A stretch of 64,000 bases of DNA from Nostoc favosum CHAB5714 (GTDB taxonomy: Bacteria > Cyanobacteriota > Cyanobacteriia > Cyanobacteriales > Nostocaceae), in contig NZ_JAIVFQ010000023.1 in NCBI RefSeq assembly GCF_020829495.1, positions 1-64,000 on the forward strand, given 5' to 3'. Below, in pieces: positions 44,250 to 57,200 of the stretch (position 1 is the stretch's first letter; every line of letters begins with the position of its first letter). The notes beneath the pieces were generated by a model that was not told the origin of the DNA, searched no databases, and saw only the letters and a program-made list of their open reading frames with translations. A program made the translations under genes and the position numbers.

Positions 44250-45370
44250 GATGACTTAGGAGGGCTGTATTGCCATTTATCAATAGTAAATTTCCACGCA
44301 TCATATACCTTTGTTATTGTCTCTTCATCAAATAAGTACTTATTTGTTTCATAGTTAGAATGAGCATCAATATATTTTTGAAAATTTTCTTCGGCTTTTT
44401 CAAAATTCGGTAAATTGAGGTGTTCATATATTTTCTGAAGTTGTGCCAGTTCATGACCGACAAAATCCTCATACTTAATTTCTATTAAGTTTTCTTCGGG
44501 AATGAGGCTTTGATCAGCAAAAAACTTGTGCATTAACTGTTGATAAAATTTTAAGATATTTTCATCCAATTCTTGTTCACTGATTTCCTGTAATGCAAAT
44601 GCTGGTAAAATATTTTGAGATAAATGCTTTGTTGAGGCATAGACTATATATGGATTTCTATAAATATGAATAAATTTTGCTGTAGGAAACACTTCCAAGA
44701 GGAGTTGAACTCTTGCTGTATTAGGAGGATTTTTGAGAACGAGTCTTTTGCTATCCATGTGTAAAGTTGCTTTCTTTAAAACATTTATATAATAATTCTT
44801 CCATTGCAACTTTCTTTCTTCAGAAACTTGGTGAAACAAAACAACATCTTGGAAATATTTACTTATGTTTTTTGAAAAGACTGCACCATGAATAAAAGAA
44901 TAAGGAGAAATATTTCCTACTGCATACTCTTCCTCTTCAGGAAGAATATTAGAAGATTCTACATTATCCATTAATCTGGTTTTAGGACGAAAATTGTTTG
45001 AAATAAAATTCAATAGTTTTTGATGAGCTAAAAACATCTCTGGAGCATAGGCTTGACCTGTTGATACATATCCTAAATTTGGGTCTTGACTTATCAAATG
45101 GTGAAGATAAGTAGTACCACTTCTCCAATGCCCAAGTATAAAAATTGGTGAATGTTCAATTTCTAATTTTTCAAAATTTTTGTTATACTTAACTCTTTCT
45201 ATTATTCTCAAAGGAATTCCTAAGCAGCTTATTAGCGATATATAAAGCGCTTTAGGTATATATTTTTTATCAACACCACCGTTATAAATAAGCAACTTTA
45301 ACCAGTTGGTAAAGGATCCCATAGCGAGTGGATGAGAAGTTAACAATCCTATTTCTTGTTTCAAATTCAT
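44246..45370 (-). CDS. PAPS-dependent sulfotransferase
   Basis: Protein of 374 residues of the Sulfotransfer_3 type. The PAPS 5'-phosphosulfate loop is GHWRSGTTYL (80-89) and the 3'-phosphate site is IYRNPYIVYAS (236-246, Arg238 and Ser246). The acidic EEEEYAVGNIS stretch near residue 145-155 is common in this bacterial group. It should transfer sulfate to a hydroxyl, probably one introduced by the P450 or Rieske enzyme of the same operon. It overlaps cysC by 4 bases and lies 81 bases after the lipocalin-like gene. Cytoplasmic; no signal peptide. Confidence 0.92.
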   Translation of the reverse strand: MNLKQEIGLLTSHPLAMGSFTNWLKLLIYNGGVDKKYIPKALYISLISCLGIPLRIIERVKYNKNFEKLEIEHSPIFILGHWRSGTTYLHHLISQDPNLGYVSTGQAYAPEMFLAHQKLLNFISNNFRPKTRLMDNVESSNILPEEEEYAVGNISPYSFIHGAVFSKNISKYFQDVVLFHQVSEERKLQWKNYYINVLKKATLHMDSKRLVLKNPPNTARVQLLLEVFPTAKFIHIYRNPYIVYASTKHLSQNILPAFALQEISEQELDENILKFYQQLMHKFFADQSLIPEENLIEIKYEDFVGHELAQLQKIYEHLNLPNFEKAEENFQKYIDAHSNYETNKYLFDEETITKVYDAWKFTIDKWQYSPPKSS

Positions 45371-45451
45371 CTGTGTCTTAACCTGTTGTAAAGGTGCATT
45401 AGTAGATGTACAGTAGCACTTTTATTGAATGCTGGAAAACCGAACTTAATA

Positions 45452-45877
45452 TTAAACGTGTTCCCAAATTAGATGAGCAGTTTGCTGCTGACCATTCACC
45501 AAAATTGGCGTTGTGCTCAATGACAATTTTTCGGCTGTAAATTCAAAGAAACGGTCTTGGTCTACAGCAATCCAATTGGGAAACAAGCTAGCTTCAATGT
45601 GATGAATAACTTTGTTTCCTTGGATTTCATATTTACCACAATAGGAGATATAAGTTTTAGCAGCAGTAGCTCTCTCTTCTATGTTCCCGGACATAATATC
45701 AGAAGCAGCAAACTTAGGGCGATTAGCAGACATGATCACTACAGACATATATCCGTCTGGTAAGTACATGAGATACCCAACCGTATCTGGTCCATATGGA
45801 TAGGAAAGCTGACCATCAGCACCCCTGAGTTCATAAGATACCAATCGCCAAGTTCCAACAAATTGGTTCTGTATCAT
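45452..45877 (-). CDS. lipocalin-like domain protein
   Basis: Protein of 141 residues that is one Lipocalin_5-type beta barrel: FVGTWRLVSYELRGADGQLS, YGPDTVGYLMYLPDGYMSVV, RPKFAASDIMSGNIEERATA, and the end LSTTPILVNGQQQTAHLIWE. A strong ribosome site AAGGAGA precedes the ATG. Such proteins occur in several fungal and bacterial biosynthetic clusters, where they bind or shape a hydrophobic intermediate. Here it sits between SDR and sulfotransferase genes and may hold the polyketide during tailoring. Catalysis cannot be judged. Confidence 0.85.
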   Translation of the reverse strand: MIQNQFVGTWRLVSYELRGADGQLSYPYGPDTVGYLMYLPDGYMSVVIMSANRPKFAASDIMSGNIEERATAAKTYISYCGKYEIQGNKVIHHIEASLFPNWIAVDQDRFFEFTAEKLSLSTTPILVNGQQQTAHLIWEHV

Positions 45878-45913
45878 TGTTTCTCCTTGGTTTACAAACA
45901 GAGAATGTCAAAG

Positions 45914-46672
45914 TTACTGAGCTGTAAAACCTCCATCAATGAGCAGAGGGTGACCAGTGATAAAGCTTGCCCCATCTGAACATAGCCAGATTACGGCATT
46001 AGCCACTTCTTCTGGTTGACCAAAACGTCCAATAGGATGTTTTGCTAGCATGTGTGCGTGGAATTCCTCAGTACTATAAGCACGTTTAGCCATTGGTGTT
46101 TCGATCGCACCTGAACAGACAGCGTTAATCCTGATACCAGTTTGAGCTTGTTCTAAGGCAACAGCTTTTGTCAATCCAATTACACCATGTTTGCTAGCAC
46201 AGTAAATAGAACCGTACATGATGCCGATCACTCCCCCGACAGAAGCATTGTTAACGATCGCTCCCCCACCCTGCTTAAGCATTGGAAGAATTTCATACTT
46301 CATCGACAGCCAGATTCCTTTAAGATTAGTATCGATGATGTTATTCCAATTATCTTCACTTTGCTCTATGCTCGGACCGATTATTCCCTCAACTCCAGCG
46401 TTATTGAAGGCATAATCTAAACGACCATAAGCTTTAACTGTTTTATTGATTAAGTTTTCAACATCAGCCGCCTGAGTCACGTCAGTTTTAACAAAGATAG
46501 CTTCACTACCAGCATCCTTGATAAGTTGAACCGTTTGTTCACCTTCTTCAACTCGACGACTGCCAATAACTACATATGCTCCCTTGCGAGCAAAAGCCAA
46601 AGCAGTCGCTTGACCAATGCCAGAATTGCCACCTGTCACTAGCGCAACTTTATTTTCAAATTCTTTCATCAT
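45914..46672 (-). CDS. SDR-family oxidoreductase
   Basis: Protein of 252 residues, classical SDR: TGGNSGIG (13-20) for NAD(P), NNAG (90-93), Ser144 (NNASVGG), Tyr157 and Lys161 (YCASK). The end VIWLCSDGASFITGHPLLID is that of the FabG/glucose-dehydrogenase-like group. It probably oxidises an alcohol or reduces a ketone of the product after P450 action. It lies 80 bases after the P450 gene and 36 bases before the lipocalin-like gene in the same operon. Confidence 0.92.
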   Translation of the reverse strand: MMKEFENKVALVTGGNSGIGQATALAFARKGAYVVIGSRRVEEGEQTVQLIKDAGSEAIFVKTDVTQAADVENLINKTVKAYGRLDYAFNNAGVEGIIGPSIEQSEDNWNNIIDTNLKGIWLSMKYEILPMLKQGGGAIVNNASVGGVIGIMYGSIYCASKHGVIGLTKAVALEQAQTGIRINAVCSGAIETPMAKRAYSTEEFHAHMLAKHPIGRFGQPEEVANAVIWLCSDGASFITGHPLLIDGGFTAQ

Positions 46673-46752
46673 AAAATTCTCATGATTAAATTTTGAGTAA
46701 ATTGCCTACACAAACAGTTAATGCTCTATCTACTGCTTGGTTGCTCTTAGGG

Positions 46753-48102
46753 CTAGCGTTGCCCCACTACCGCCATTTTTACACCACCAGCAGGCACTAT
46801 AAAAGATATTTGACGTCGTGGTTGCACAGGTTGTTTATCAAGTAGCGTTAGTTGATAGCGCGACAGAATAGTTGCTAATACAAGCTTCATTTCAAATAGG
46901 CTTAATGCTGCGCCGATACAGCGACGACTGCCCCCTCCAAAAGGCAAATACTCATAGATCGAAAATTGTTTTTCTAGGAAACGTTCTGGTCTAAACTGCT
47001 TGGGATTTGGATATAAATCTTCACGGTGATGAGTTTGGTAGATATCAATAACCACTTTTGTACCAGGTTTTAACTCATAGTCCATTAGTCTGGCAGGCTT
47101 TATTACTAAGTGTGGAAGATTTAGCGGCGCAATTGGATAAATTCGTAGAGTTTCTTGACTAATAGCAGTGAGATAAGGAAGTTGAGAAATGGAAAGTAGA
47201 TTTGGAGAGTTACCCAGAGAATCAAGTTCTTTTAGCAGTTTATTATAAACGTTTGGCATATGGTGAATCCAGTATAAAGCCCAAGCCAGTGACCCTGAGG
47301 TTGTTTCATATCCAGCAATTAATAGTGTTAATAAAGTATCGTGCAACTCTTTATCTGTCATCCCCTCACCTTTTTCATCTCGACCAGATAGCAACAATGT
47401 CAAAATGTCATTATGTTCAGAATCAACTTGTTTTCGTCGTTCTTGAATTTCACTATACAGAACTTCATCAAGTTGTTTCTTTAGGCGAATAAAACGTCCC
47501 CACGGACTCCAAGAGCCTAAATCTTTTTGAAGGAAAGAAAAAAATAATAAAGTAGCATGAACTGGAGAAACTAAATAATTTAACCATGAAATTAGTAGCT
47601 TTTTTAGAAGCTGATAACGCTCTCCTTTGTACAAACCAAATACAACTTCTAAAATAACCTGTAAACTGATATCTTTCATGAGTTCATGTACTGAGAAAGG
47701 TTTCCCAGGTTCTAACTGACTCATAATTTTTTCAGTAATATTGCAGATTGCTATTCCATACTTTTTTATTTGTTCTCCATGAAAGTAAGGCATCAATAAT
47801 TGGCGCTGACGTTTGTGGTTAACACCCTCTAAAACTGATATTGAGTGTTCTCCTAGTATCGGCTTGCTAAATTTTTTGAATGATTCTGTTAAAGGGTAAA
47901 ACTGTTTTGATTCACTGGTAAAAATCTGTTCAATTGCTTTTGGATTGCTGACAAACACATGGGGACTATAATCCCAACCGACTTTTCCGAGAAAAATATC
48001 ACCATAGCTTTGACTAGCAGCTTCTGTGTAACCTAAAGGGTCAAAAATCCACTGAAGCATCTGTATAGGACCTGGAGTTTTCGGACCATCAAGTAATATC
48101 AT
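46753..48102 (-). CDS. cytochrome P450 (CYP110-like)
   Basis: Protein of 449 residues. I-helix AGYETTS (263-269), ExxR ETLR (317-320) and heme loop FGGGSRRCIGA (388-398) with Cys395 as heme ligand. The overall pattern (FDPLGYTEAASQSYGDIFLG at the start, FRPERFLEKQFSIYEYLPFG near the end) is that of the cyanobacterial CYP110 family, whose members act on fatty acids and terpenes. A strong ribosome site AAGGAGAT precedes ATG. It follows the polyketide synthase by 160 bases, and the likely role is hydroxylation of the released acid. Confidence 0.94.
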   Translation of the reverse strand: MILLDGPKTPGPIQMLQWIFDPLGYTEAASQSYGDIFLGKVGWDYSPHVFVSNPKAIEQIFTSESKQFYPLTESFKKFSKPILGEHSISVLEGVNHKRQRQLLMPYFHGEQIKKYGIAICNITEKIMSQLEPGKPFSVHELMKDISLQVILEVVFGLYKGERYQLLKKLLISWLNYLVSPVHATLLFFSFLQKDLGSWSPWGRFIRLKKQLDEVLYSEIQERRKQVDSEHNDILTLLLSGRDEKGEGMTDKELHDTLLTLLIAGYETTSGSLAWALYWIHHMPNVYNKLLKELDSLGNSPNLLSISQLPYLTAISQETLRIYPIAPLNLPHLVIKPARLMDYELKPGTKVVIDIYQTHHREDLYPNPKQFRPERFLEKQFSIYEYLPFGGGSRRCIGAALSLFEMKLVLATILSRYQLTLLDKQPVQPRRQISFIVPAGGVKMAVVGQR

Positions 48103-48262
48103 TTATTTATCTCCTTTTCAAGCATTAAGTAAGGATTTAGGTGATTGGTTAAGACAGCCAAGATTGGATGTACTAGTAGTTGAGCATCGAGTTGGAGGCT
48201 GAGGTTGAGACGCTCAACCTCTGACAGATGTTCTTGATCTGCTACGATTTTTGCTACTTTAG

Positions 48263-51200
48263 TTATTTTCTCAGAATTGACATCAGTTCTTGAGATATCG
48301 CTTGCAAAAGCTGTTTTTGATCGCTGTGCAGGAAGAGATGATTGCCATTTAACATGTGTAGCTTAAAGGCGCTGCGAGTTTGCTCGCGCCAAGCCTCAAG
48401 AAGGTTTTGGTTCACTAGTTTATCCTGGAGACCTCCAAATACGGAAATGGGACAATCCAGTGGCTCATCTTGAGAGTAAGTATAAGTCTTATGGAGTTGG
48501 TTTCCTGTCTTTAGAACTGGTAGCAACGATCTCATGAACTCACCATCTTTTAAAAACGAAGTCCATGTATCTGTTGTATAACCTAAAGTCTCTAAAAACG
48601 TAGGATCAGAAAGCTTATCCAAAGAGATATGAGTCAGGGATGGGAATGGATCTGGAAGTTGCGGAGCATGAAAAGCGCCAACAAACAAGTGATACGGAAC
48701 TATATCATATTCTTGGCGCAGTAGGCGGGCTAGTTCAAAGCTGATCAATGCACCCAGACTATGACCATAGAATGCGATTGGTTTGTCCAAATAAGGAAGT
48801 AGAACTTGTGCCAAGTTTTGTGTGAGTGAAGCCAGTTGATGAAATGGCTGTTCGTTGGGACGGTTCACTTGCCCAGGTATCTGAATAGCACAGACTTCTA
48901 TATCTGACGGCAACTCATCTAACCAGGAACGAAATACAGAGGAGTTTCCCCCATTGTACGGGAAGCAGAATAGACGCAGTTGGGCATCCGGATTTGGTGT
49001 ATGACAAACGATCCATTCGGTTGCCGATCGCTTAACAGAGGAGCGTGATAGTGTTTTGGAAGTGGAGTTGCCTGAAGGCACTTGCTGAACTTGCTCTTGA
49101 GCCAATTGGGCAATACTTGTACCCCCAAGGAGTTTCATGGTGGGTACGTCTACACCTAGCTCTTTCTTAAGCCGATTACTCAGCTCGACTGCCATTAATG
49201 AATCAAGTCCCAAATTCGTCAAGGGCTGTTTAATGTCTAGCTTGGCGATAGAAGTTCCTAGTATTTTAGCTACTTCTTCACTGACGCGCAATTCTAACAT
49301 TTGCTGGCGCTCTGCCGAAGAGGCAGCTAACAGACCTTTTTCGAGGGAATCTCTTTCGGTATTGTCGGCATTTGCTTTTCGTAAAACTGCTTTTTCGCTA
49401 ATCAGACGAGAAAATCGCCCTGATGCCGCAGAGGAATGAATCTCACCCCACTGCTCCCAGTTCATCGGTGCTACCACCATCTGGACGACCTGTTGTTGAA
49501 GTAATTGTGCCAGTATCTTTAGTGCTTGCTGAGATTGCAAGGGTTTAGTTCCAATCCGCTCCATATATCGATTGACATCGGTACGTTCAGCAACATAACC
49601 AACATCAGCCACTCTACCCCAGTTGACTGTTAAGGCTGGCAAACCCTGAGTGTGGCGGTAATGCGCTAGTGCATCAAGAAAAGCATTGGCAGCTGCATAA
49701 TTCCCCTGTCTTGAACTTCCAATAATAGAAGTCACCGAGGAAAAAAGGATGAAGAAATCTAAAGGTGTGTTTAAAGTGTGGATATGTAGATTCCAGGCTC
49801 CAATGCTCTTGGGTGCGATCGCCTTATGTAAGCGCTCTCGGTTCAGTTCAACCAAAGCAGCATCATCTAGAACCATTGCAGCGTGAATAATGCCTCGTAA
49901 CGGCGGCATAGACTGCTGAATGTCAGCAAGAACGCCCTGGACTTGCTCTTGTTGTGTTACGTCTGCCAAGGCAATCATCACACGAACACCTGCTTGCTCC
50001 AAAGTTTTTACCGCTTCCTTGGCTTGTGGTGAGGAGGCACCCGTGCGACTCATCAGTACCAAGTGTCGGGCACCCTGCTCCACCAGCCACTGAGCCACTG
50101 CTATACCAAATCCACCCAGTCCGCCTGTTATCAAGTAGCTGACATCGGCAGCAAATGTGACTGTTTGTTCAGATGAAGGAGCCACTGCTACATCTGCATC
50201 TTGCAGCGACACGACAATTTTGCCAATGTGTTTAGCTTGCACCATGTGGCGGAAGGCATTTGCCACCCGTGAGATGGAGAAGACTCGGTGAGGAAGCGGG
50301 TGAAGGATTTTCGCGTTAACCTGTTGCATGACTTCACGCAGTAACGAGGTAGCAAAATCAGGGCGTTCTCGCAATAACCGATCCAGATCCACAGCAAAGA
50401 ACGACAAATTATTCCCAAAAGGTCGTAGTCCTACTTTACTGTTTGCGTAAATATCTCGTTTGCCGATTTCTATGAAACGTCCATAAGCTCCCAAGACAGA
50501 GATGCTCTTAGGAATGGCATCTCCTGCTAGAGAGTTGAGAACGATGTCTACGCCTTTACCACCTGTGCGTTCCATCACTTCATCAGCAAATGCTAGAGAT
50601 CGGGAGTCCATTATGTGCTTCACACCAAGCGCTTCTAAAAATTCCCGTTTTTCCGGGCTGCCAACTGTGGCGAAAATTTCTGCGCCAACAGCTTGAGCCA
50701 GTTGAATGGCAGCAAGACCTACACCACCCGCAGCACCATGAATGAGAACCCGCTCACCCTGACGGAGGCGTCCCAAGTAGTGTATCGCATAGTAGGCAGT
50801 CAAAAAAGTCGTGGGAATTGTAGCAGCTGACTCAAAACTCAGATGTTCCGGCTTATGCACTACAAGACGGGCATCTGTCATTGTATGTGTACTAAAGCTA
50901 TAAGAAGCACAAGCAATGACTTCATCCCCGATATTAAATCCTTTTACACTAGAGCCAATGGCAGTAATAATTCCACTACACTCTATACCAAGCGATCGCC
51001 CTGAGTAACCCCCCTCTAAAGCTTCGTCTGAGAGCATACCCATTGCTGCCATGACATCCTTGAAGTTTAGCCCGGCGGCACAAACCTGAATCTCAACTTC
51101 TGCATCTGCAGGTTGTTGACGTGAGATCGCCCGCAGTATCAAATTGTCCAACACTCCAGGTGTAGAAATTTCTAAGCGGAAGGGTTGTTGATTTTGGACA

Positions 51201-54200
51201 AGGGATTTTGAATTTTGGCGCAAAGAAGCTGGCGACATCGGTATCAACCGATGTACATAACGAAACTCGTCCCGCAACGCAATTTCATCTTCTTGCTCAT
51301 CTGCTAACAACTCGAATAGGAGAGACTGAATCTCCTCTTCTGTAGTGGCTGGACTCAAATCCACCCTAGTACAGCGAAGATTGGGGTGTTCGTTATTGAT
51401 CGTACGACCCAAACCCCACAAAGGAGATTGTGCAACCGAGACAGATTTTAAACCTCCTACTGTTTGGGTTCCACGAGTGACTAGCACCAAACGGGGAGAG
51501 CTAGACCAATTGGCTTTAGTCAGAGCCTGTATTAAGTGCACAACACTAACACAATTGCGTGTCTGCGCTGACTCTAGGGAAGTAGTTGTCATCTCCTCAG
51601 GATCTGGCGTGTCCAGACTCCAGAGGTGAACCACACCGCCATCAGCTAGCTGGTTTGCATCAACAGTCTCAACAAGTCGCTGCAAATCTTCTGAGTTTTC
51701 CGGGCAAAGCTGGAAGTCATTTGTATCAAGGCGCTGGTAAACTTCTCCAGGCGAAATCAGCACCGGGATTTGTTGCAGTTCTCTAAGTTTTTGTGCTAGC
51801 TGTTGTCCGACTCCATCACTGTCGGCAAAAATCAGCCAACTTCCTTGCTTTTCAGGCTTGGTCGGTGCAACTGATTTGAGTTGTTCCTTTTGTTCGTGAC
51901 GTATTTTTGTCTTGCCTTCACCATTAACTTTAAAAGGTTGGCTGTGTTTAGAATCAGTAGCCAGAATAACAGTATGTAAAGGCTGATCTGTTGCTTCTCT
52001 ATCTGAAAGACCAGCAACTTCAGTAAACCCAACATCTTCTAGTACATCTCGCCATTTTGCTTCCGAAATACATGGGTGCGATCTGCGTAATTCCACATCA
52101 GTAAATAGCCACCAACCTTTGAGCAATCCAGATACCAGTTCAGCCCAGCGTGGAGGGTTTGTTAACTCCAGCAAAACCAATAATCCCCGTGAGTTCAGAA
52201 GCTGTTTAACATTCTCAAGTGAAGAGTGCAAATTAGCAGTGGCGTGCAGTACATCTGATGCCAGAATGAGATCAAAAGAATGCGGCTCAAATCCTTGTGC
52301 TATAATATCTGCTTCAATATCTAAAGTTCGGTATTCAACGAAAGAATAATCGCGAAACTTCTGCTTTGCAGAGATCATAAACTGTTGGGAAACGTCAGTA
52401 AATACATACTCCGTCCACTGTTGCGGTAGCTTTGGCAGCACATAAGATGTCATCGCGCCCGTACCTGCGCCAATTTCCAAAATCCGCACTGTTCGTCCTT
52501 GTGGTAAAGACTCTAGCGCCTTAACAACGACTTTTTGAGCCAGCAAGTTATATATGCGATAGGTAGGAGAGTCTTGATATAGATGCTCAGTTGTTGTTTG
52601 AGAGCCTTCAGGAAAAAGGAGTTGCAGTGGGTCAACCTCTCCTTGTAACACGTGTGCTAATTTCTGACCGCACCGTCCCAACAGTGTTAGTTCCGCTTGA
52701 TAGGCAGGAAATTGAGCTAAAAGCTTTTTCCAAGTCTCAATAGGGTCGTTTAGTTCCAGTATGTGGCAGACCTCCCATTGGTCATCTAAAAGAAGACGCA
52801 GCACGCCCTCCTCCTGAAGAATTTCCAGCATCTGACCTAAAAGCCGCTTATGCTGGGATATTACGCCTAATTCCTGTGCCAAAGAATTCACGCTGACGCG
52901 CTGGTTTAATTGAAGTTGCCAACCGAGTTGACTTAAGGCTTTGAGAATATAAACAGCAGACAAAACGTCAATTTGTGGTTTTAGCTCTTCGTAGTAATGC
53001 TTCCGTCCTAATTGCATACTTAACCGAGTTGCTTCGGATTGAAGGTCAAGAGCAATTTGTACTGGCGAGGGTAGATAATCAGCTGCGGGGCGAATTAACT
53101 CTTGACCTGAGCGTGCTTTCAACTTCCACTGGTATTCATAGAGGTAATCCTCTTTATCTAGACCTCCCTGCTTGTCCTCCAGAAACTGGCAAGAAAATCC
53201 CCGAATTTCTCCCAGCACGTTTCCGGCTTCATCCAGTAGTTTAATGTCTCCTTTAATATGGGTGGCGCTTTGCTCTACCAGGGTGGCATGACTCCAAAAT
53301 TGGATTCCGGGACGACCGTAAACCCGAACTCGGTCTATCTGCACTGGCAAGTAAGTCCCCTTAACAGATAAAGTGGCGAGCAGAGCCTGAAAACAAGCAT
53401 CAAGGATAGCCGGATGCAATTGATATTCTTTGACTTCTGTCTCTATAGCATTGGGAACTCTAATTTTAGCTAGTGCTTCACCTTTACCGCTCCAAAGCCG
53501 CTCGATTCCTTGGAAGCAAGAACCATATTTAAAGCCTATTTCTTGGAAACGTTGGTATAAATTGCTCTGAGAAATTTCTTTAGTGCAGCGGCTATGAATT
53601 TCATCCAGCACAACTATATCCGGGACAAAGTTGTTGGGCTGTTGGGTGAGCTTGCCTGTCGTATGTCGAACCCACTCCTGGGTATCTTTGGCATTACTGT
53701 AAATTTCAAAAGTTGCTTGACTTGAATCTAAAATACACTGAAGGGTTGGTATATCACTTTCAGGTAAGAAGAGTGCTTTGTGAAATTCAATCTCTTCCAC
53801 AATGTAAGCTTTTTCCCCAAAAGTTTCTGATGCAATAGCCAAAGCCATTTCCACATAAGCTGCTCCAGGATAAACCGCAGCCCCTTGGACGATATGATCA
53901 TAGAGATAAGCGAGTTTCTGCCGAGCGAACGACTGATTCCAAGTCGGCTGGGGCGATCGCAAACGGTATCCCAAAAGAGGATGTACCTGTTGCTTTGATC
54001 TTGCTTGTTGGAAATGTTGTTCCAGCTTCTCTGGTTGCGAGTCAAAAATCTCATACCAATAGCGTTCTCGCTGCCAAGGATAAGTTGGCAACATCACCCG
54101 ACGTGGCGCATAGTCCTGCCAAAAACCAGACCAGTCTATGGCTACTCCACGGACGTATAATTCTGCTAAACTCTCCAGAATTTGTTGCCAATCCGAATAT

Positions 54201-57200
54201 CCTGGACGCAAGCTGGGAAGTAAAGCTCCCGCGGCTTGTGGTAGGCAAGAACGACCCATCCGCAATAAAATTGGTTTTGGTCCAATCTCCAAAAAGACTT
54301 CATAACCCGCACGATGAAGAGTTTCCATACTAGCAGCAAATTTTACAGGCTGCCCTATGTGATAACACCAATATTCAGGAGTGGTGATTTCATTTGTGAT
54401 TAGCTCTCCAGTGACGTTGGAAACTAAATTGATTTGTGGAGGTGAGAAGGTGATATCGGCGATAACCTGCCGAAAATCATCCAGCATAGGTTCCATTAAA
54501 GGAGAGTGGAAGGCATGGGAAACCTGCAATGGAGTCGTCTTTACCCCGCTTGCTTCTAAAGTACTCACAACATTACGTATTGCCCTACAGCGTCCAGAAA
54601 TGACAATATTTTCTGGTCCGTTAATTGCAGCGATGGAAACTTCTTTTGCGAATGGTGCGATCGCTGTTGCAACCCGTTCCTCATCCGCCAAGATAGCTAC
54701 CATTTCTCCATCAGAAGGCAATGTCTGCATTAAACGCCCTCGTTGAGCTATCAGCTTTAGACCATCTTCTAAGCTGAATACTCCTGCAACAGTTGCAGCA
54801 ACATATTCCCCGACACTATGACCCATAACAATGTCAGGAGTTACACCCCAAGACTTCCATAACTCAGCCAAGGCATATTCTATGGCAAATAAAGCAGGTT
54901 GAGTGTAGGCTGTGGAGTCCAAGGGAGAATTTTCTCCCGTTGCTGGATACAAAACTTTTAGAAGGGGTATTTCTAAATATGAACTCAGAATTTCTTCGCA
55001 GCGCTCCAATGCTTGACGAAATATGGGTTGTGTCTGGTAAAGTTGCTGTGCCATACCCACATACTGTGACCCTTGACCTGTGAATAAGAACGCTATCTTG
55101 GGAATATTGTCGATAATACGACCACTCACCAGTCCGCTAGTCTCCCACTCGCTACTGAAAGCACTCAACTGCTCGCGCAACTGTGCAGTAGATTCAGTAA
55201 TAATTGCCAGTCGGTGTTCAAAATGCGCTCTTCCCGTGGAGGCTGTGAAACAAATATCTGCTAGTGATGTCCCAGCATGGCGATTCAAATAAGTTTCATA
55301 TTTTTGTGCCAGTTCCTGCAAACCTTTCTCACTTTTTGCAGAAAGGGTTAATACGTTCTTGGGAGGAACAATCTCTGCCTTCCTTTGCACGGGTGTTGGT
55401 GCTTCTTCCAAGATGACATGAGCATTAGTACCGCTGATCCCAAATGAATTGACTCCTGCTAGACGCTGCTTTGATAACTTGCTCGTTTTCCATTCCATAC
55501 CTTCAGTGGGAATCACTGCGGGAGTACGCTCAAGTTTTATGTTCGGATTTAAATTCTGAAAATGAAGATGCTTGGGAATGTACTTGTGTTGCATCGACAA
55601 GACAACTTTAATCAGTCCAGCGATTCCAGAAGCAGCTTCCGCGTGTCCGATATTTGTCTTAACTGAGGCGATCGCTAAAGGATTTTCTGCTCCTCGGTCT
55701 TGCCCGTAAGCTGCTTCTAATCCATTGATCTCAACAGGATCACCCAAGGAAGTCGCTGTACCATGAGCTTCGACGTAGGAAACTTGATTGGGATGTACAC
55801 CAGCTACAGATAAAGCTTTACGGATTACAGCAGTCTGAGCTGATGGGTTTGGTGCTGTTAAACCGTTACTGGCACCATCTTGATTAACTGCTGTCCCTCG
55901 CACGAGAGCCAAGATATTATCTTTGTCAGTTATTGCTTGCGACAGACGCTTAAGAACTACAACACCACAACCTTCGCCGCGAACATACCCGTTAGCAGAA
56001 GCGTCAAAGGTTTTGCAGCGTCCATCTGGTGAAAGCATTCCTGCCTGAGAAAAACTAATGCTTGACTCAGTAGATAATAAAAGATTTACCCCTGAGGCAA
56101 GAGCAATATGACATTCTTTATTCTGCAAGCTTTGACAAGCAAGATGTAAGGCAACAAGTGATGATGAACATGCGGTATCTACAGAAATTGCCGGACCTGT
56201 GAAACCGAAAAAGTACGACACTCGTCCTGATGCTACCGAAGCACTGGTTCCGGTGGCAAAGTAGGCATTACAGTTTTTGTCCCCCTCCTCTTGTCTGACC
56301 TGTGCATAGCCGTAATCATGGTTACAGATAGCAACGAAAACACCTGTCTGGCTTCCTGCTAAAGCTTCAGGGTTTAATCCGGCATTTTCTAACGCCTCCC
56401 AACTCACCTCCATTAAAATGCGTTGCTGCGGGTCCATATTATTAGCTTCTCTAGGAGCAATCCTGAAAAACTGGGCATCAAATTGATCAACCTGAGACAG
56501 GAAACCTCCATGTTGACTAAATATCTTTCCAGCTTGGTTTCCATCGGGATCGTAATAATGTTCAATGTCCCAACGCTCTTTAGGAACTTCGGTGATAGCA
56601 TCAGTACCTTCGCACAACAGCGACCAAAACTCTTCGGTACTATTCACACCACTTGGTAAGCGGCATCCCATGCCAATAATTGCGATAATTTCCTGGGTAT
56701 TGTTTTCAGTTGGGAATGAAGAGAAATCAGAAGACCTTGTTTCTAATATAGAAGAAGTTATTATTTCTGAGGTTCTATTGAGCTGTTGCTGAATTTTTTC
56801 CTGGTGAATAGCAGGTTGCTCTAAACTTTCTTGTTCTTTATGAGCCTGAACATCAGATTGTTGTATTGTTTGAAGATTTTCTTCTTTAAGCAACCCTTGT
56901 TCCTGAAGATAAGTGCTTATAGCTGACGGCGTAGGATATTGAAAGAAGAAAGTGGGAGGTAGTTCCACCCTAAAGCGCTGACCAAGTTGCGAGCTGAGTT
57001 CCAGAAGATCCAGTGAATCTAAACCCATATCCTTCAAAGAACGTTTGGCAGAAAAAGAAGCCATGCGCTTCTGACCCATGACTAAACAGATTGTTTCTTC
57101 AACAATTGAAGCTGAGGTTTGATTCTGATTGATTTGATTTTTCTTCTCTGATATCTCAATCTCTTCCGAAATTCTATGTTGAGAGATTGGACGGTGGTGA

